Of a stretch of 64,000 nt of DNA, positions 49,873 to 61,832 are shown piece by piece. Each line of letters opens with the position of its first letter. Positions within the stretch are counted from its first letter, which is position 1. The notes under the pieces were generated by a model. The model was not told the DNA's origin. It did no database searches and was given only the letters and a program-made list of their open reading frames with translations. Made by a program: the position numbers and the translations under genes. Source of the DNA: Cylicocyclus nassatus (lineage: Eukaryota; Nematoda; Chromadorea; Rhabditida; Strongylidae); contig CATQJL010000305.1 of NCBI GenBank assembly GCA_958299035.1, forward strand, positions 35,043,733-35,107,732, read 5' to 3'.

Positions 49873-50472
49873 CGTAGGCCTTGACACTCTTTCGTGAGCC
49901 TTGACACTCCTTCGTAGGCCTTGACACTCCTTCGTGAGCCTTGACACTCCTTCGTAGGCCTTGGCACTCCTTCGTGAGCCTTGACACTCCTTCGTAGGCC
50001 TTGACACTCCTTCGTGAGCCTTGACACTCCTTCGTAGGTCTTAACTCTCCTTCGTAGGCCTTGACACTCTTTCGAGAGCATTGGCACTCCTTCGTGAGCC
50101 TTGACACTCCTTCGTAGGCCTTGACACTCCTTCGTGAGCCTTGACACTCCTTTGTGAGCCTTGACACTCCTTCGTGAGCCTTGACACTCCTTCGTAGGCC
50201 TTGACACTCCTTCGTAGGCCTTGACACTCCTTCGTGAGCCTTGACACTCCTTCGTAGGCCTTGACACTCCTTCGTGAGCCTTTACACTCCTTCGTAGGCC
50301 TTGACACTCCTTCGTAGGCCTTGACACTCCTTCGTGAGCCTTGACACTCCTTCGTAGGCCTTGGCACTCCTTCGTGAGCCTTGACACTCCTTCGTGAGCC
50401 TTGACACTCCTTCGTGAGCCTTGACACTCCTTCGTAGGCCTTGACACTCCTTCGTGAGCCTTGACACTCCTT

Positions 50473-52840
50473 CGTAGGCCTTGACACTCCTTCGTGAGCC
50501 TTAACACTCCTTCATGAGCCTTGACACTCCTTCGTAGGCCTTGACACTCCTTCGTGAGCCTTGACACTCCTTCGTAGGCCTTGACACTCCTTCGTGAGCC
50601 TTTACACTCCTTCGTAGGCCTTGACACTCCTTCGTAGGCCTTGACACTCCTTCGTGAGCCTTGACACTCCTTCGTAGGCCTTGGCACTCCTTCGTGAGCC
50701 TTGACACTCCTTCGTGAGCCTTGACACTCCTTCGTGAGCCTTGACACTCCTTCGTAGGCCTTGACACTCCTTCGTGAGCCTTGACACTCCTTCGTAGGCC
50801 TTGGCACTCCTTCGTGAGCCTTGACACTCCTTTGTGAGCCTTGACACTCCTTCGTGAGCCTTGACACTCCTTCGTAGGCCTTGACACTCCTTCGTGAGCC
50901 TTAACACTCCTTCATGAGCCTTGACACTCCTTCGTAGGCCTTGACACTCCTTCGTGAGCCTTGACACTCCTTCGTAGGCCTTGGCGCTCCTTCGTGAGCC
51001 TTGACACTCCTTCGTAGGCCTTGACACTCCTTCGTGAGCCTTGACACTCCTTCGTAGGCCTTGACACTCCTTCGTGAGCCTTAACACTCCTTCATGAGCC
51101 TTGACACTCCTTCGTAGGCCTTGACACTCCTTCGTAGGCCTTGACACTCCTTCGTGAGCCTTAACACTCCTTCGTGAGCCTTGACACTCTTTCGAGAGCA
51201 TTGGCACTCCTTCGTGAGCCTTGACACTCCTTCGTAGGCCTTGACACTCCTTCGTGAGCCTTAACACTCCTTCATGAGCCTTGACACTCCTTCGTAGGCC
51301 TTGACACTCCTTCGTGAGCCTTGACACTCCTTCGTAGGCCTTGACACTCCTTCGTGAGCCTTTACACTCCTTCGTAGGCCTTGACACTCCTTCGTAGGCC
51401 TTGACACTCCTTCGTGAGCCTTGACACTCCTTCGTAGGCCTTGACACTCCTTCGTGAGCCTTGACACTCCTTCGTAGGCCTTGACACTCCTTCGTGAGCC
51501 TTAACACTCCTTCATGAGCCTTGACACTCCTTCGTAGGCCTTGACACTCCTTCGTGAGCCTTGACACTCCTTCGTAGGCTTTGACACTCCTTCGTGAGCC
51601 TTGACACTCCTTCGTAGGCCTTGGCACTCCTTCGTGAGCCTTGACACTCCTTCGTGAGCCTTGACACTCCTTCGTGAGACTTGACACTCCTTCGTAGGCC
51701 TTGACACTCCTTCGTGAGCCTTGACACTCCTTCGTAGGCCTTGACACTCCTTCGTGAGCCTTGACACTCCTTTGTGAGCCTTGACACTCCTTCGTGAGCC
51801 TTGACACTCCTTCGTAGGCCTTGACACTCCTTCGTGAGCCTTAACACTCCTTCATGAGCCTTGACACTCCTTCGTAGGCCTTGACACTCCTTCGTGAGCC
51901 TTGACACTCCTTCGTAGGCCTTGACACTCCTTCGTGAGCCTTGACACTCCTTCGTAGGCCTTGACACTCCTTCGTGAGCCTTGACACTCCTTCGTAGGCC
52001 TTGACACTCCTTCGTGAGCCTTGACACTCCTTCGTAGGCCTTGACACTCCTTCGTGAGCCTTGACACTCCTTCGTAGGCCTTGGCACTCCTTCGTAGGCC
52101 TTGACACTCCTTCGTGAGCCTTGACACTCCCTCGTAGGCCTTGACACTCCTTCGTGAGCCTTGACACTCCTTCGTAGGCCTTGACACTCCTTCGTGAGCC
52201 TTAACACTCCTTCATGAGCCTTGACACTCCTTCGTAGGCCTTGACACTCTTTCGTGAGCCTTGACACTCCTTCGTAGGCCTTGACACTCCTTCGTGAGCC
52301 TTGACACTCCTTCGTAGGCCTTGGCACTCCTTCGTGAGCCTTGACACTCCTTCGTAGGCCTTGACACTCCTTCGTGAGCCTTGACACTCCTTCGTAGGTC
52401 TTAACTCTCCTTCGTAGGCCTTGACACTCTTTCGAGAGCATTGGCACTCCTTCGTGAGCCTTGACACTCCTTCGTAGGCCTTGACACTCCTTTGTGAGCC
52501 TTGACACTCCTTTGTGAGCCTTGACACTCCTTCGTGAGCCTTGACACTCCTTCGTAGGCCTTGACACTCCTTCGTAGGCCTTGACACTCCTTCGTGAGCC
52601 TTAACACTCCTTCATGAGCCTTGACACTCCTTCGTGAGCCTTGACACTCCTTCGTGAGCCTTGACACTCCTTCGTAGGCCTTGACACTCCTTCGTGAGCC
52701 TTGACACTCCTTCGTAGGCCTTGACACTCCTTCGTGAGCCTTGACACTCCTTTGTGAGCCTTGACACTCCTTCGTGAGCCTTGACACTCCTTCGTAGGCC
52801 TTGACACTCCTTCGTGAGCCTTAACACTCCTTCATGAGCC
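50473..52840. repeat. Tract of shuffled short fragments with dense boundary pairs
   Basis: Boundary pairs occur at 50493, 50893, 51073, 51253, 51493, 51833, 52193, 52593 and 52813, often 180-400 bp apart. Fragments of delta (GGCGCTC 50973, CGAGAG 51193, AGGTCTTAACTCTC 52393, TTTACAC 50593 and 51353) appear in partial order. At 51153-51212 a TTAA-only A and a CTCTTT A replace the usual AGGTCTTAACTCTC and B before CGAGAG. Confidence 0.65.
51493..51832. repeat. 340-bp linker module, GAGACTT subtype
   Basis: Boundary pair 51493, AGGCTTT 51573, GGCACTC 51613, GAGACTT 51673 (+180), TGTGAG 51773. The +180 GAGACTT monomer separates this subtype (also 53433, 54353, 55073, 60973, 63253) from the plain one. 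Confidence 0.8.
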
Positions 52841-53432
52841 TTGACACTCCTTCGTAGGCCTTGACACTCCTTCGTGAGCCTTGACACTCCTTCGTAGGCC
52901 TTGACACTCCTTCGTGAGCCTTGACACTCCTTCGTAGGCCTTGGCGCTCCTTCGTGAGCCTTGACACTCCTTCGTAGGCCTTGACACTCCTTCGTGAGCC
53001 TTGACACTCCTTCGTAGGCCTTGACACTCCTTCGTAGGCCTTGACACTCCTTCGTGAGCCTTTACACTCCTTCGTAGGCCTTGACACTCCTTCGTAGGCC
53101 TTGACACTCCTTCGTGAGCCTTGACACTCCTTCGTAGGCCTTGACACTCCTTCGTGAGCCTTGACACTCCTTCGTAGGCCTTGACACTCCTTCGTGAGCC
53201 TTGACACTCCTTCGTGAGCCTTGACACTCCTTCGTAGGCCTTGACACTCCTTCTTGAGCCTTGACACTCCTTCGTGAGCCTTGACACTCCTTCGTAGGTC
53301 TTGACACTCTTTCGTGAGCCTTGACACTCCTTCGTAGGCCTTGACACTCCTTCGTGAGCCTTGACACTCCTTCGTAGGCCTTGACACTCCTTCGTGAGCC
53401 TTGACACTCCTTCGTAGGCCTTGACACTCCTT
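52813..53432. repeat. Delta module truncated before AGGTCTTAACTCTC, copy 1
   Basis: Boundary pair 52813, GGCGCTC 52933, TTTACAC 53053, CTTGAG 53253, AGGTCTT..CTCTTT 53293, then a new boundary pair at +620 where the last two delta markers should lie. It repeats at 53733, 920 bp on. Confidence 0.8.
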
Positions 53433-53732
53433 CGTGAGCCTTAACACTCCTTCATGAGCCTTGACACTCCTTCGTAGGCCTTGACACTCCTTCGTGAGCC
53501 TTGACACTCCTTCGTAGGCTTTGACACTCCTTCGTGAGCCTTGACACTCCTTCGTAGGCCTTGGCACTCCTTCGTGAGCCTTGACACTCCTTCGTGAGCC
53601 TTGACACTCCTTCGTGAGACTTGACACTCCTTCGTAGGCCTTGACACTCCTTCGTGAGCCTTGACACTCCTTTGTGAGCCTTGACACTCCTTCGTGAGCC
53701 TTGACACTCCTTCGTAGGCCTTGACACTCCTT

Positions 53733-54352
53733 CGTGAGCCTTAACACTCCTTCATGAGCCTTGACACTCCTTCGTAGGCCTTGACACTCCTTCGTGAGCC
53801 TTGACACTCCTTCGTAGGCCTTGACACTCCTTCGTGAGCCTTGACACTCCTTCGTAGGCCTTGGCGCTCCTTCGTGAGCCTTGACACTCCTTCGTAGGCC
53901 TTGACACTCCTTCGTGAGCCTTGACACTCCTTCGTAGGCCTTGACACTCCTTCGTAGGCCTTGACACTCCTTCGTGAGCCTTTACACTCCTTCGTAGGCC
54001 TTGACACTCCTTCGTAGGCCTTGACACTCCTTCGTGAGCCTTGACACTCCTTCGTAGGCCTTGACACTCCTTCGTGAGCCTTGACACTCCTTCGTAGGCC
54101 TTGACACTCCTTCGTGAGCCTTGACACTCCTTCGTGAGCCTTGACACTCCTTCGTAGGCCTTGACACTCCTTCTTGAGCCTTGACACTCCTTCGTGAGCC
54201 TTGACACTCCTTCGTAGGTCTTGACACTCTTTCGTGAGCCTTGACACTCCTTCGTAGGCCTTGACACTCCTTCGTGAGCCTTGACACTCCTTCGTAGGCC
54301 TTGACACTCCTTCGTGAGCCTTGACACTCCTTCGTAGGCCTTGACACTCCTT
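53733..54352. repeat. Delta module truncated, copy 2
   Basis: GGCGCTC 53853, TTTACAC 53973, CTTGAG 54173, AGGTCTT 54213, end at +620. The linker before it (53433-53732) is 300 bp, two monomers short of 340, and is of the GAGACTT subtype. Confidence 0.8.
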
Positions 54353-54692
54353 CGTGAGCCTTAACACTCCTTCATGAGCCTTGACACTCCTTCGTAGGCC
54401 TTGACACTCCTTCGTGAGCCTTGACACTCCTTCGTAGGCTTTGACACTCCTTCGTGAGCCTTGACACTCCTTCGTAGGCCTTGGCACTCCTTCGTGAGCC
54501 TTGACACTCCTTCGTGAGCCTTGACACTCCTTCGTGAGACTTGACACTCCTTCGTAGGCCTTGACACTCCTTCGTGAGCCTTGACACTCCTTCGTAGGCC
54601 TTGACACTCCTTCGTGAGCCTTGACACTCCTTTGTGAGCCTTGACACTCCTTCGTGAGCCTTGACACTCCTTCGTAGGCCTTGACACTCCTT
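54353..54692. repeat. 340-bp linker module, GAGACTT subtype
   Basis: AGGCTTT 54433, GGCACTC 54473, GAGACTT 54533, TGTGAG 54633. It is followed by a 380-bp delta remnant (54693-55072) that keeps only CTTGAG 54893 and AGGTCTT 54933. Confidence 0.8.
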
Positions 54693-55072
54693 CGTGAGCC
54701 TTAACACTCCTTCATGAGCCTTGACACTCCTTCGTAGGCCTTGACACTCCTTCGTGAGCCTTGACACTCCTTCGTAGGCCTTGACACTCCTTCGTGAGCC
54801 TTGACACTCCTTCGTAGGCCTTGACACTCCTTCGTGAGCCTTGACACTCCTTCGTGAGCCTTGACACTCCTTCGTAGGCCTTGACACTCCTTCTTGAGCC
54901 TTGACACTCCTTCGTGAGCCTTGACACTCCTTCGTAGGTCTTGACACTCTTTCGTGAGCCTTGACACTCCTTCGTAGGCCTTGACACTCCTTCGTGAGCC
55001 TTGACACTCCTTCGTAGGCCTTGACACTCCTTCGTGAGCCTTGACACTCCTTCGTAGGCCTTGACACTCCTT

Positions 55073-55412
55073 CGTGAGCCTTAACACTCCTTCATGAGCC
55101 TTGACACTCCTTCGTAGGCCTTGACACTCCTTCGTGAGCCTTGACACTCCTTCGTAGGCTTTGACACTCCTTCGTGAGCCTTGACACTCCTTCGTAGGCC
55201 TTGGCACTCCTTCGTGAGCCTTGACACTCCTTCGTGAGCCTTGACACTCCTTCGTGAGACTTGACACTCCTTCGTAGGCCTTGACACTCCTTCGTGAGCC
55301 TTGACACTCCTTCGTAGGCCTTGACACTCCTTCGTGAGCCTTGACACTCCTTTGTGAGCCTTGACACTCCTTCGTGAGCCTTGACACTCCTTCGTAGGCC
55401 TTGACACTCCTT
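55073..55412. repeat. 340-bp linker module, GAGACTT subtype
   Basis: AGGCTTT 55153, GGCACTC 55193, GAGACTT 55253, TGTGAG 55353. Together with 54353-55072 it makes a 720-bp repeat step, and it leads into a complete delta. Confidence 0.8.
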
Positions 55413-56072
55413 CGTGAGCCTTAACACTCCTTCATGAGCCTTGACACTCCTTCGTAGGCCTTGACACTCCTTCGTGAGCCTTGACACTCCTTCGTAGGCC
55501 TTGACACTCCTTCGTGAGCCTTGACACTCCTTCGTAGGCCTTGGCGCTCCTTCGTGAGCCTTGACACTCCTTCGTAGGCCTTGACACTCCTTCGTGAGCC
55601 TTGACACTCCTTCGTAGGCCTTGACACTCCTTCGTAGGCTTTGACACTCCTTCGTGAGCCTTTACACTCCTTCGTAGGCCTTGACACTCCTTCGTAGGCC
55701 TTGACACTCCTTCGTGAGCCTTGACGCTCCTTCGTAGGCCTTGACACTCCTTCGTGAGCCTTGACACTCCTTCGTAGGCCTTGACACTCCTTCGTGAGCC
55801 TTGACACTCCTTCGTGAGCCTTGACACTCCTTCGTAGGCCTTGACACTCCTTCTTGAGCCTTGACACTCCTTCGTGAGCCTTGACACTCCTTCGTAGGTC
55901 TTGACACTCTTTCGTGAGCCTTGACACTCCTTCGTAGGCCTTGACACTCCTTCGTGAGCCTTGACACTCCTTCGTAGGCCTTGACACTCCTTCGTGAGCC
56001 TTGACACTCCTTCGTAGGTCTTAACTCTCCTTCGTAGGCCTTGACACTCTTTCGAGAGCATTGGCACTCCTT
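55413..56072. repeat. Delta module, standard spacing
   Basis: GGCGCTC 55533, TTTACAC 55653, CTTGAG 55853, AGGTCTT 55893, AGGTCTTAACTCTC 56013, CGAGAG 56053, and the CCCTCG marker 158 bp farther on (56211). A private GACGCTC monomer lies at 55713. Confidence 0.85.
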
Positions 56073-56372
56073 CGTGAGCCTTGACACTCCTTCGTGAGCC
56101 TTGACACTCCTTCGTGAGCCTTGACACTCCTTCGTAGGCCTTGACACTCCTTCGTGAGCCTTGACACTCCTTCGTAGGCCTTGACACTCCTTCGTGAGCC
56201 TTGACACTCCCTCGTAGGCCTTGACACTCCTTCGTGAGCCTTGACACTCCTTCGTAGGCCTTGACACTCCTTCGTGAGCCTTGACACTCCTTCGTAGGCC
56301 TTGACACTCCTTCGTGAGCCTTGACACTCCTTCGTAGGCCTTGACACTCCTTCGTGAGCCTTGACACTCCTT

Positions 56373-56412
56373 CGTAGGCCTTGACACTTCTTCGTTAGCC
56401 TTGACACTCCTT
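56373..56412. repeat. Isolated CACTTCTT monomer next to a unique CGTTAG monomer
   Basis: 56373 carries p17 C>T, which is otherwise confined to domain II. The next monomer, 56393, reads CGTTAGCC, the only p4 T that I noticed. No alpha or beta marker accompanies it. Confidence 0.8.
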
Positions 56413-56872
56413 TGTGAGCCTTGACACTCCTTCGTGAGCCTTGACACTCCTTCGTAGGCCTTGACACTCCTTCGTAGGCCTTGACACTCCTTCGTGAGCC
56501 TTAACACTCCTTCATGAGCCTTGACACTCCTTCGTAGGCCTTGGCACTCCTTCGTGAGCCTTGACACTCCTTCGTGAGCCTTGACACTCCTTCGTGAGCC
56601 TTGACACTCCTTCGTAGGCCTTGACACTCCTTCGTGAGCCTTGACACTCCTTCGTGAGCCTTGACACTCCTTCGTGAGCCTTGACACTCCTTCGTAGGCC
56701 TTGACACTCCTTCGTAGGCCTTGACACTCCTTCGTGAGCCTTGACACTCCTTCGTAGGCCTTGACACTCCTTCGTGAGCCTTGACACTCCTTCGTAGGCC
56801 TTGACACTCCTTCGTGAGCCTTGACACTCCTTCGTAGGCCTTGACACTCCTTCGTAGGCCTTGACACTCCTT

Positions 56873-57212
56873 CGTGAGCCTTAACACTCCTTCATGAGCC
56901 TTGACACTCCTTCGTAGGCCTTGACACTCCTTCGTGAGCCTTGACACTCCTTCGTAGGCTTTGACACTCCTTCGTGAGCCTTGACACTCCTTCGTAGGCC
57001 TTGGCACTCCTTCGTGAGCCTTGACACTCCTTCGTGAGCCTTGACACTCCTTCGTGAGCCTTGACACTCCTTCGTAGGCCTTGACACTCCTTCGTGAGCC
57101 TTGACACTCCTTCGTAGGCCTTGACACTCCTTCGTGAGCCTTGACACTCCTTTGTGAGCCTTGACACTCCTTCGTGAGCCTTGACACTCCTTCGTAGGCC
57201 TTGACACTCCTT
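56873..57212. repeat. 340-bp linker module, plain subtype
   Basis: AGGCTTT 56953, GGCACTC 56993, plain A at +180, TGTGAG 57153. It is the plain subtype, as in domain II, and it precedes the TACGTA-tagged delta repeats. Confidence 0.8.
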
Positions 57213-58492
57213 CGTGAGCCTTAACACTCCTTCATGAGCCTTGACACTCCTTCGTAGGCCTTGACACTCCTTCGTGAGCCTTGACACTCCTTCGTAGGCC
57301 TTGACACTCCTTCGTGAGCCTTGACACTCCTACGTAGGCCTTGGCGCTCCTTCGTGAGCCTTGACACTCCTTCGTAGGCCTTGACACTCCTTCGTGAGCC
57401 TTGACACTCCTTCGTAGGCCTTGACACTCCTTCGTAGGCCTTGACACTCCTTCGTGAGCCTTTACACTCCTTCGTAGGCCTTGACACTCCTTCGTAGGCC
57501 TTGACACTCCTTCGTGAGCCTTGACACTCCTTCGTAGGCCTTGACACTCCTTCGTGAGCCTTGACACTCCTTCGTAGGCCTTGACACTCCTTCGTGAGCC
57601 TTGACACTCCTTCGTGAGCCTTGACACTCCTTCGTAGGCCTTGACACTCCTTCTTGAGCCTTGACACTCCTTCGTGAGCCTTGACACTCCTTCGTAGGTC
57701 TTGACACTCTTTCGTGAGCCTTGACACTCCTTCGTAGGCCTTGACACTCCTTCGTGAGCCTTGACACTCCTTCGTAGGCCTTGACACTCCTTCGTGAGCC
57801 TTGACACTCCTTCGTAGGTCTTAACTCTCCTTCGTAGGCCTTGACACTCTTTCGAGAGCATTGGCACTCCTTCGTGAGCCTTGACACTCCTTCGTGAGCC
57901 TTGACACTCCTACGTAGGCCTTGGCGCTCCTTCGTGAGCCTTGACACTCCTTCGTAGGCCTTGACACTCCTTCGTGAGCCTTGACACTCCTTCGTAGGCC
58001 TTGACACTCCTTCGTAGGCCTTGACACTCCTTCGTGAGCCTTTACACTCCTTCGTAGGCCTTGACACTCCTTCGTAGGCCTTGACACTCCTTCGTGAGCC
58101 TTGACACTCCTTCGTAGGCCTTGACACTCCTTCGTGAGCCTTGACACTCCTTCGTAGGCCTTGACACTCCTTCGTGAGCCTTGACACTCCTTCGTGAGCC
58201 TTGACACTCCTTCGTAGGCCTTGACACTCCTTCTTGAGCCTTGACACTCCTTCGTGAGCCTTGACACTCCTTCGTAGGTCTTGACACTCTTTCGTGAGCC
58301 TTGACACTCCTTCGTAGGCCTTGACACTCCTTCGTGAGCCTTGACACTCCTTCGTAGGCCTTGACACTCCTTCGTGAGCCTTGACACTCCTTCGTAGGTC
58401 TTAACTCTCCTTCGTAGGCCTTGACACTCTTTCGAGAGCATTGGCACTCCTTCGTGAGCCTTGACACTCCTTCGTGAGCCTTGACACTCCTT
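57213..58492. repeat. TACGTA-tagged delta with 580-bp tandem duplication, copy 1
   Basis: The first delta runs from boundary pair 57213 (GGCGCTC 57333, TTTACAC 57453, CTTGAG 57653, AGGTCTTAACTCTC 57813, CGAGAG 57853). GGCGCTC returns at 57913, TTTACAC at 58033, CTTGAG at 58233 and AGGTCTTAACTCTC at 58393, all at +580. Both GGCGCTC monomers are preceded by a private p20 T>A change that makes TACGTA (57331, 57911). Confidence 0.9.
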
Positions 58493-58912
58493 CGTGAGCC
58501 TTGACACTCCTTCGTGAGCCTTGACACTCCTTCGTAGGCCTTGACACTCCTTCTTGAGCCTTGACACTCCTTCGTGAGCCTTGACACTCCTTCGTAGGTC
58601 TTGACACTCTTTCGTGAGCCTTGACACTCCTTCGTGAGCCTTGACACTCCTTCGTAGGCTTTGACACTCCTTCGTGAGCCTTGACACTCCTTCGTAGGCC
58701 TTGGCACTCCTTCGTGAGCCTTGACACTCCTTCGTGAGCCTTGACACTCCTTCGTGAGCCTTGACACTCCTTCGTAGGCCTTGACACTCCTTCGTGAGCC
58801 TTGACACTCCTTCGTAGGCCTTGACACTCCTTCGTGAGCCTTGACACTCCTTTGTGAGCCTTGACACTCCTTCGTGAGCCTTGACACTCCTTCGTAGGCC
58901 TTGACACTCCTT

Positions 58913-60192
58913 CGTGAGCCTTAACACTCCTTCATGAGCCTTGACACTCCTTCGTAGGCCTTGACACTCCTTCGTGAGCCTTGACACTCCTTCGTAGGCC
59001 TTGACACTCCTTCGTGAGCCTTGACACTCCTACGTAGGCCTTGGCGCTCCTTCGTGAGCCTTGACACTCCTTCGTAGGCCTTGACACTCCTTCGTGAGCC
59101 TTGACACTCCTTCGTAGGCCTTGACACTCCTTCGTAGGCCTTGACACTCCTTCGTGAGCCTTTACACTCCTTCGTAGGCCTTGACACTCCTTCGTAGGCC
59201 TTGACACTCCTTCGTGAGCCTTGACACTCCTTCGTAGGCCTTGACACTCCTTCGTGAGCCTTGACACTCCTTCGTAGGCCTTGACACTCCTTCGTGAGCC
59301 TTGACACTCCTTCGTGAGCCTTGACACTCCTTCGTAGGCCTTGACACTCCTTCTTGAGCCTTGACACTCCTTCGTGAGCCTTGACACTCCTTCGTAGGTC
59401 TTGACACTCTTTCGTGAGCCTTGACACTCCTTCGTAGGCCTTGACACTCCTTCGTGAGCCTTGACACTCCTTCGTAGGCCTTGACACTCCTTCGTGAGCC
59501 TTGACACTCCTTCGTAGGTCTTAACTCTCCTTCGTAGGCCTTGACACTCTTTCGAGAGCATTGGCACTCCTTCGTGAGCCTTGACACTCCTTCGTGAGCC
59601 TTGACACTCCTACGTAGGCCTTGGCGCTCCTTCGTGAGCCTTGACACTCCTTCGTAGGCCTTGACACTCCTTCGTGAGCCTTGACACTCCTTCGTAGGCC
59701 TTGACACTCCTTCGTAGGCCTTGACACTCCTTCGTGAGCCTTTACACTCCTTCGTAGGCCTTGACACTCCTTCGTAGGCCTTGACACTCCTTCGTGAGCC
59801 TTGACACTCCTTCGTAGGCCTTGACACTCCTTCGTGAGCCTTGACACTCCTTCGTAGGCCTTGACACTCCTTCGTGAGCCTTGACACTCCTTCGTGAGCC
59901 TTGACACTCCTTCGTAGGCCTTGACACTCCTTCTTGAGCCTTGACACTCCTTCGTGAGCCTTGACACTCCTTCGTAGGTCTTGACACTCTTTCGTGAGCC
60001 TTGACACTCCTTCGTAGGCCTTGACACTCCTTCGTGAGCCTTGACACTCCTTCGTAGGCCTTGACACTCCTTCGTGAGCCTTGACACTCCTTCGTAGGTC
60101 TTAACTCTCCTTCGTAGGCCTTGACACTCTTTCGAGAGCATTGGCACTCCTTCGTGAGCCTTGACACTCCTTCGTGAGCCTTGACACTCCTT
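58913..60192. repeat. TACGTA-tagged delta with 580-bp tandem duplication, copy 2
   Basis: The whole pattern of 57213-58492 returns 1700 bp to the right: GGCGCTC 59033/59613, TTTACAC 59153/59733, CTTGAG 59353/59933, AGGTCTTAACTCTC 59513/60093 and TACGTA at 59031 and 59611. The duplicated pair was therefore copied as a unit. Confidence 0.9.
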
Positions 60193-60352
60193 CGTGAGCC
60201 TTGACACTCCTTCGTAGGCCTTGACACTCCTTCGTGAGCCTTGACACTCCTTCGTAGGCCTTGACACTCCTTCGTGAGCCTTGACACTCCCTCGTAGGCC
60301 TTGACACTCCTTCGTGAGCCTTGACACTCCTTCGTAGGCCTTGACACTCCTT

Positions 60353-60412
60353 CGTGAGCCTTAACACTCCTTCGTGAGCCTTAACACTCCTTCATGAGCC
60401 TTGACACTCCTT
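60353..60412. repeat. TTAA-only monomer followed directly by a full boundary pair
   Basis: The A monomer at 60353 has p11 G>A without a CATG partner, and the next two monomers (60373, 60393) form a complete boundary pair. TTAA therefore occurs in two consecutive monomers. Confidence 0.85.
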
Positions 60413-60972
60413 CGTAGGCCTTGACACTCTTTCGTGAGCCTTGACACTCCTTCGTAGGCCTTGACACTCCTTCGTGAGCCTTGACACTCCTTCGTAGGCC
60501 TTGGCACTCCTTCGTGAGCCTTGACACTCCTTCGTGAGCCTTGACACTCCTTCGTGAGCCTTGACACTCCTTCGTGAGCCTTGACACTCCTTCGTAGGCC
60601 TTGACACTCCTTCTTGAGCCTTGACACTCCTTCGTGAGCCTTGACACTCCTTCGTAGGTCTTGACACTCTTTCGTGAGCCTTGACACTCCTTCGTAGGCC
60701 TTGACACTCCTTCGTGAGCCTTGACACTCCTTCGTAGGCCTTGACACTCCTTCGTGAGCCTTGACACTCCTTCGTAGGCCTTGACACTCCTTCGTGAGCC
60801 TTAACACTCCTTCATGAGCCTTGACACTCCTTCGTAGGCCTTGACACTCCTTCGTGAGCCTTGACACTCCTTCGTAGGCTTTGACACTCCTTCGTGAGCC
60901 TTGACACTCCTTCGTAGGCCTTGACACTCCTTCGTGAGCCTTGACACTCCTTCGTAGGCCTTGACACTCCTT

Positions 60973-61412
60973 CGTGAGCCTTAACACTCCTTCATGAGCC
61001 TTGACACTCCTTCGTAGGCCTTGACACTCCTTCGTGAGCCTTGACACTCCTTCGTAGGCTTTGACACTCCTTCGTGAGCCTTGACACTCCTTCGTAGGCC
61101 TTGGCACTCCTTCGTGAGCCTTGACACTCCTTCGTGAGCCTTGACACTCCTTCGTGAGACTTGACACTCCTTCGTAGGCCTTGACACTCCTTCGTGAGCC
61201 TTGACACTCCTTCGTGAGCCTTGACACTCCTTCGTAGGCCTTGACACTCCTTCGTGAGCCTTGACACTCCTTCGTGAGCCTTGACACTCCTTCGTGAGCC
61301 TTGACACTCCTTCGTAGGCCTTGACACTCCTTCGTAGGCCTTGACACTCCTTCGTGAGCCTTGACACTCCTTCGTAGGCCTTGACACTCCTTCGTAGGCC
61401 TTGACACTCCTT
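60973..61412. repeat. Linker module relative, GAGACTT subtype, extended
   Basis: Boundary pair 60973, AGGCTTT 61053, GGCACTC 61093, GAGACTT 61153 (+180). No TGTGAG follows at +280, and the next boundary pair comes after 440 bp instead of 340. Confidence 0.7.
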
Positions 61413-61492
61413 CGTGAGCCTTAACACTCCTTCATGAGCCTTGACACTCCTTCGTAGGCCTTGACACTCCTTCGTAGGCCTTGACACTCCTT

Positions 61493-61832
61493 CGTGAGCC
61501 TTAACACTCCTTCATGAGCCTTGACACTCCTTCGTAGGCCTTGGCACTCCTTCGTGAGCCTTGACACTCCTTCGTAGGCTTTGACACTCCTTCGTGAGCC
61601 TTGACACTCCTTCGTAGGCCTTGGCACTCCTTCGTGAGCCTTGACACTCCTTCGTGAGCCTTGACACTCCTTCGTGAGCCTTGACACTCCTTCGTAGGCC
61701 TTGACACTCCTTCGTGAGCCTTGACACTCCTTCGTAGGCCTTGACACTCCTTCGTGAGCCTTGACACTCCTTTGTGAGCCTTCTCACTCCTTCGTGAGCC
61801 TTGACACTCCTTCGTAGGCCTTGACACTCCTT
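61493..61832. repeat. 340-bp linker module with extra variants
   Basis: AGGCTTT 61573, GGCACTC 61613 and TGTGAG 61773 are at standard places. An additional GGCACTC stands at 61533 (+40), and the TGTGAG monomer also reads TTCTCAC, a private double change. Confidence 0.8.
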
